Assembly (NCBI GenBank): GCA_021372515.1 | Contig: JAJFUG010000084.1 | Location: 1-10,060 of the forward strand | From: a bacterium | Lineage (GTDB): Bacteria > Gemmatimonadota > Glassbacteria > GWA2-58-10 | DNA: 10,060 nt | Reading direction: 5' to 3' | Shown: one piece after another, positions 7,160 through 10,060 of the stretch | Layout of the letters: each line of letters starts with the position of its first letter | Position numbering within the stretch: the first letter of the stretch is position 1 | Made by a program: the position numbers and the translations under genes | Notes under the pieces: generated by a model | What the model was told of the DNA's origin: nothing | Seen by the model: the letters and a program-made list of their open reading frames with translations, nothing else | Databases searched by the model: none

Positions 7160-7257
7160 CCCGGTTTTACTCCAATATTTAACTTACCGGCATCCATTCT
7201 CCCCGGACCGGGAGGTTTAGGCGCCTCTCGTCGTCGAAAAGTGGACACCCTTTTTCC

Positions 7258-7263
7258 AGGGGA
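7258..7263 (+). promoter_or_regulatory. Ribosome binding site that decides the PAS gene start
   Basis: AGGGGA lies seven bases before the ATG at 7271. The frame also contains an upstream GTG at 7241, but nothing like a Shine-Dalgarno site precedes it, so 7271 is preferred. Confidence 0.65.
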
Positions 7264-7270
7264 CCGTTCT

Positions 7271-7882
7271 ATGGATTTGTCTTTCGATGAGTACCACACT
7301 CTGGTCGAACAGGCCCCGTTCCTGATCTGGCGCTGCGGCACGGATGCCAAGTGCGACTATTTCAATCGGCGCTGGCTGGATTTCACCGGACGCAGCCTGG
7401 AACAGGAGCTGGGCGACGGCTGGGCCGAGGGGGTCCACGCCGAGGATTTCCAACGCTGCGTGGATATTTTCCTGGCCAGTTTCGCCGCCCGCCAGCCGTT
7501 CCAGATGGAGTACCGCCTGCGCCGTCATGACGGCCAGTACCGCTGGATTTCGGATTGCGGAACGCCGTTCTTCGGCCCGGGCCACTCTTTCGCCGGGTAT
7601 ATCGGAAGCTGTGTCGATATCAACGAGCGCGTGCTGGCCCAGGAAGAACTTAAAAAGATTCATGACGCCGAGATATCCACCCTCAAGAGACTTCTTCCCA
7701 TTTGCGCCGGCTGCAAGAAAATCCGCAACGACCAGGGTTTCTGGGAGCAGGTCGAGGACTATTTCAGCCGCTGCTCCGACACGCTGTTCACCCACGGCCT
7801 CTGCCCGGACTGCATGCGGAAACTGTACCCCAATTACACCTCTCAGACAGGCGAAAAGCACACCAAAGCCGGACAGCAGTGA
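7271..7882 (+). CDS. Single PAS domain protein with C-terminal CxxC...CxxC module
   Basis: 203 residues, no signal peptide or membrane segment, so cytoplasmic. Residues about 5-125 are a PAS fold of the PAS_3 type: QAPFLIWRCG, then FNRRWLDFTGR, the HAEDFQ turn, MEYRLRRHDGQYRWI and the closing GYIGSCVDINER. A short helix or coiled coil (about 126-142) links to a module with Cys145-x-x-Cys148, KKIRNDQGFWEQVEDYF and Cys178-x-x-Cys181 ending RKLYP. I recall this tail at the C-terminus of many PAS and receiver-domain proteins; the two Cys pairs could hold zinc, but its role is not known to me. There is no histidine kinase, GGDEF or DNA-binding domain, so it probably signals by partner binding, or the tail is the output. 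The gene stands alone, between the operon terminator and the promoter of the next gene. The upstream 7160-7257 stretch shows no convincing promoter. Confidence 0.85.
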   Translation: MDLSFDEYHTLVEQAPFLIWRCGTDAKCDYFNRRWLDFTGRSLEQELGDGWAEGVHAEDFQRCVDIFLASFAARQPFQMEYRLRRHDGQYRWISDCGTPFFGPGHSFAGYIGSCVDINERVLAQEELKKIHDAEISTLKRLLPICAGCKKIRNDQGFWEQVEDYFSRCSDTLFTHGLCPDCMRKLYPNYTSQTGEKHTKAGQQ

Positions 7883-7935
7883 CAGCGCCGTCCGGGCCCG
7901 GCTGAAGCTCCTCCTCCGCGGGCCGTGTGGCGTCC

Positions 7936-7964
7936 TTGCCCCGGTTCGGGGTCCATGCTATAAT
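7936..7964 (+). promoter_or_regulatory. Sigma70-type promoter with extended -10 for the sulfatase-like/TPR gene
   Basis: A perfect TATAAT at 7959-7964, preceded by TGC (7956-7958, an extended -10), lies 17 bases after TTGCCC at 7936-7941, which matches four of six -35 positions. The transcript would start near 7971, leaving a leader of about 50 bases. Confidence 0.65.
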
Positions 7965-8023
7965 TTCACTGTGCTTGCCTGAATTCCCCCGCCGGGACAA
8001 CCTCGGAGACTGGGTTGAACTGT

Positions 8024-10060
8024 ATGCCGATCCGGGCCTGTCTGCTCGCCGCCGCCGCTGTCCTGCTGTTGCAGGCCGCCGGCTGCCGTCGCACCCCCGC
8101 TTTCAATGTCCTGCTCCTCACACTCGACACCACCTGCCGCGACCATCTGGGCTGCTACGGCGACAGCACCGCACGCACCCCCACACTTGATAGCCTGGCC
8201 GCCGATGGTGTGCGGTTCGAACGCTGCTGGAGCGTGGCCCCGGTCACCCTGACCGCTCACGCCAGTATCATGACCGGCCTGTATCCGCCCACCCATGGCG
8301 TGCGGGACAATGGCCTCTACCGTCTGGGCGACTCCCTGCCCACCCTGGCCGAGGCATTGGGCCGGGCCGGGTACAGTCCGGCGGCGGTGGTGGCGGCCTA
8401 CGTGCTGGCCTCGCGTTTCGGGCTGGCCCGCGGGTTCACCCGCTATGACGAGCGGTTCGGCGCACCCTCCGGACGCGCCGCCGGGTTCATCGTGGAGCGC
8501 AACGCCGAGGCGGTGAGCGACGCCGCCCTGGAGTACCTGGAATCCCTGGGCAAGGATGAGCCTTTCGCCCTCTGGCTGCACTATTACGATCCCCACGCCC
8601 CGTACGTTCCGCCCGCGCCCTTTGACTCGCTGTTCCGGGAGGCTCCCTATGACGGCGAGGTGGCGTTCATGGACAGCCGCATCGGCCGGGTGATCGGCTG
8701 GCTCAAGCGGACCGGCCGTTACGACAACACTCTTATCCTGGCCGTGGCCGACCACGGCGAGGCCCTGGGCAGTCACGGCGAGCCGACCCACGGCATTTTT
8801 CTATACAACCCGACCCTGCGCGTACCGCTGATCGTCAAGCTCCCGCACGGCGAGGCCGCCGGACGGGTGGTGGAGGCGGATGTGAGCCAGGTGGATATCC
8901 TGCCCACCCTGCTCGACTACCTGGGCCAGCCCCTGCCGCCCGGGCTTCCCGGCCGCAGCCTCCTGCCCCAGGCCCGGGGCACGGAGGCTGCCACGCAGCG
9001 CACGTTCTATTTCGAGACCTGCCTGACCGAGAACTCGTTCGGCTGGAGCCCCCTATACGGCTGCGTGCACGGCAGCGAAAAGTACATCCTGGCCCCGGAG
9101 CCGGAGCTGTACGACCTGGCCGCCGACCCGGAGGAGGTGCACAACGTGGCCGCGGTCGACAGCGCCGCCCTGCGCGCGGCCGCGGTGCGTTTCACCCGCC
9201 TGGAGCGGGACATTCAGCCGCAGGGCGCGCCGCCCTCTAACGGCCTGGCCCTGGATGCCGAGAACGCCCAGCGCCTGCGCGCCCTGGGCTACATCGCGGG
9301 CAGCCTTCCCGGCGTCTCCCGCGACCGGGCCGCCCGACCAGACCCCAAGACCATGCTGCGCAACCTGGGCAGTTTCCTGGCCGGGGTGATGCAGGAGGCG
9401 GAGGGCGACTACAGCGCGGCCCTGGAATCTTTCGGCCGGGCCCTGGAGCATGACCCCGGCAACGCTTTCGCCCATCTATACCGCGGGTTCATTTTCTGGC
9501 GTCAGGAGCGTTTCCCCGATGCGCAGGCCGAACTGCGCGCCGCGGTGGAGGCCAACCCGCAGTGCGAGGGCAACTACCTTCTGGGCCTGCTCGACCTGCG
9601 CCTGGACTCGCTGGAGTCGGCCGGGCGTTTTCTCGCCCGTGCCCTGGAGGCCAATCCCTCCCACGCCCGGGCCGCGTTCCTCCTGGCCGAGGTCCAGTTG
9701 CGGCTCGGCCGGCCGGACAGCGCCCTGGCCCTGCTGCGCACCGCCCGCAGTCTGGCCCCGCAGGACAAGGAGATCTTGAACGACCTGGGAAAGCTCCTTC
9801 TTGACAACGGTGACCCGAGCGGCGCGGCCGGCTGTTTCGAGGCCGCCCTGGAGGTGGATTCGCTCTACCCGCTGGCCCTGTTCAACCTGGGGATCGCCGC
9901 CTGGTGCCTGGATGATCTCCCCCGGGCCGAGGCCTGCCTGGAGCGGGTGGCCGCGCGGTTCAGCCGGGATGAGAAAGTGCAGAACAACCTGGGGGTGGTG
10001 CTGTTCTCGGCTGGAAAAACCGCCCGCGCCGAGGCGGCCTACCGCGCGGCCCTGGCCGCG
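8024..10060 (+). CDS. Predicted lipoprotein with sulfatase-superfamily domain and TPR repeats (3' truncated by window)
   Basis: 679 codons are open to the window end. Residues 1-21 are a lipoprotein signal (hydrophobic core, then AAG-Cys21). Residues about 26-425 belong to the alkaline phosphatase/sulfatase superfamily: NVLLLTLDTTCRDHLGCYG (metal Asp), TPTLDSLAADGVRFE, HASIMTGLYPPTHG, HYYDPHAPYVPP and ADHGEALGSHGE (metal Asp-His). At the nucleophile site the CxPxR motif of true sulfatases reads Thr75-Leu-Thr-Ala-His79, so formylglycine cannot form there; Thr nucleophiles occur in phosphoglycerol transferases such as LtaS. From about residue 447 onward there are at least seven TPRs of about 34 residues, likely for protein partners. 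The start is uncertain: GGAG at 8005-8008 is 15 bases from the ATG but only six from an in-frame TTG at 8015; both keep the lipobox. Its own promoter lies at 7936. Similar fusions are known in several uncultivated phyla. Confidence 0.85.
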   Translation, partial: MPIRACLLAAAAVLLLQAAGCRRTPAFNVLLLTLDTTCRDHLGCYGDSTARTPTLDSLAADGVRFERCWSVAPVTLTAHASIMTGLYPPTHGVRDNGLYRLGDSLPTLAEALGRAGYSPAAVVAAYVLASRFGLARGFTRYDERFGAPSGRAAGFIVERNAEAVSDAALEYLESLGKDEPFALWLHYYDPHAPYVPPAPFDSLFREAPYDGEVAFMDSRIGRVIGWLKRTGRYDNTLILAVADHGEALGSHGEPTHGIFLYNPTLRVPLIVKLPHGEAAGRVVEADVSQVDILPTLLDYLGQPLPPGLPGRSLLPQARGTEAATQRTFYFETCLTENSFGWSPLYGCVHGSEKYILAPEPELYDLAADPEEVHNVAAVDSAALRAAAVRFTRLERDIQPQGAPPSNGLALDAENAQRLRALGYIAGSLPGVSRDRAARPDPKTMLRNLGSFLAGVMQEAEGDYSAALESFGRALEHDPGNAFAHLYRGFIFWRQERFPDAQAELRAAVEANPQCEGNYLLGLLDLRLDSLESAGRFLARALEANPSHARAAFLLAEVQLRLGRPDSALALLRTARSLAPQDKEILNDLGKLLLDNGDPSGAAGCFEAALEVDSLYPLALFNLGIAAWCLDDLPRAEACLERVAARFSRDEKVQNNLGVVLFSAGKTARAEAAYRAALAA

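Noticed and set aside
7199-7214. Short GC hairpin CTCCCCGGACCGGGAG before the PAS gene
   Set aside because: The stem is only about five base pairs without a T-run or a clear role; likely to occur by chance at this GC content.
7958-8791. Minus-strand frame of about 277 codons over the sulfatase-like gene
   Set aside because: The + strand encodes clear sulfatase-superfamily motifs; the minus frame is Gly/Gln/His-rich shadow sequence and crosses the promoter.
1-10060. CRISPR array, tRNA, rRNA or insertion sequence
   Set aside because: I found no regularly spaced direct repeats, no tRNA-like cloverleaf or rRNA sequence, and no transposase frame in the window.

Overview
The window is GC-rich, densely coded bacterial DNA with Shine-Dalgarno-led genes, extended -10 promoter features and hairpin-plus-T terminators. 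Most products carry signal peptides. The gene set (a heparinase II/III-type polysaccharide lyase, several secreted beta-propellers, a PAS sensor, and a lipoprotein with sulfatase and TPR domains) resembles that of uncultivated, polysaccharide-using lineages of the FCB or PVC groups (for example Glassbacteria- or Latescibacteria-like genomes). That placement is an inference from gene content and no marker gene is present to settle it.

Layout. Bases 2-1747 (+) hold the C-terminal part of a heparinase II/III family protein, cut by the window start. Bases 1772-1867, between this gene and the next convergent gene, hold a pair of inverted palindromes that looks like a REP doublet (REPIN). Bases 1908-3119 (-) encode a secreted protein of unknown function with a probable beta-propeller fold. 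Bases 3120-3415 are a divergent intergenic region with a candidate promoter and an inverted repeat next to it. Bases 3416-7093 (+) form a tight three-gene operon of secreted beta-propellers. The first two genes are close tandem paralogues (4-base gap) and the third, joined by an ATGA overlap, is a more distant relative. A clear intrinsic terminator at 7119-7159 closes the operon. Bases 7271-7882 (+) encode a small soluble PAS protein with a C-terminal CxxC...CxxC module and no kinase or other output domain. After a good sigma70-type promoter at 7936-7964, a gene running off the right end (8024 onward) encodes a predicted lipoprotein with an alkaline-phosphatase/sulfatase-superfamily domain followed by at least seven TPRs.

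How they may fit together (inference): the lyase and secreted propellers suggest binding and breakdown of an acidic, possibly sulfated polysaccharide outside the cytoplasm. The sulfatase-like protein has a threonine where true sulfatases have the formylglycine Cys/Ser, so it is more likely a phospho-transferase or hydrolase than a sulfatase and should not be taken as proof of sulfated-glycan use. The best candidate for something undescribed is the three-propeller operon, whose first two proteins share several invariant His, Trp and Asp motifs.
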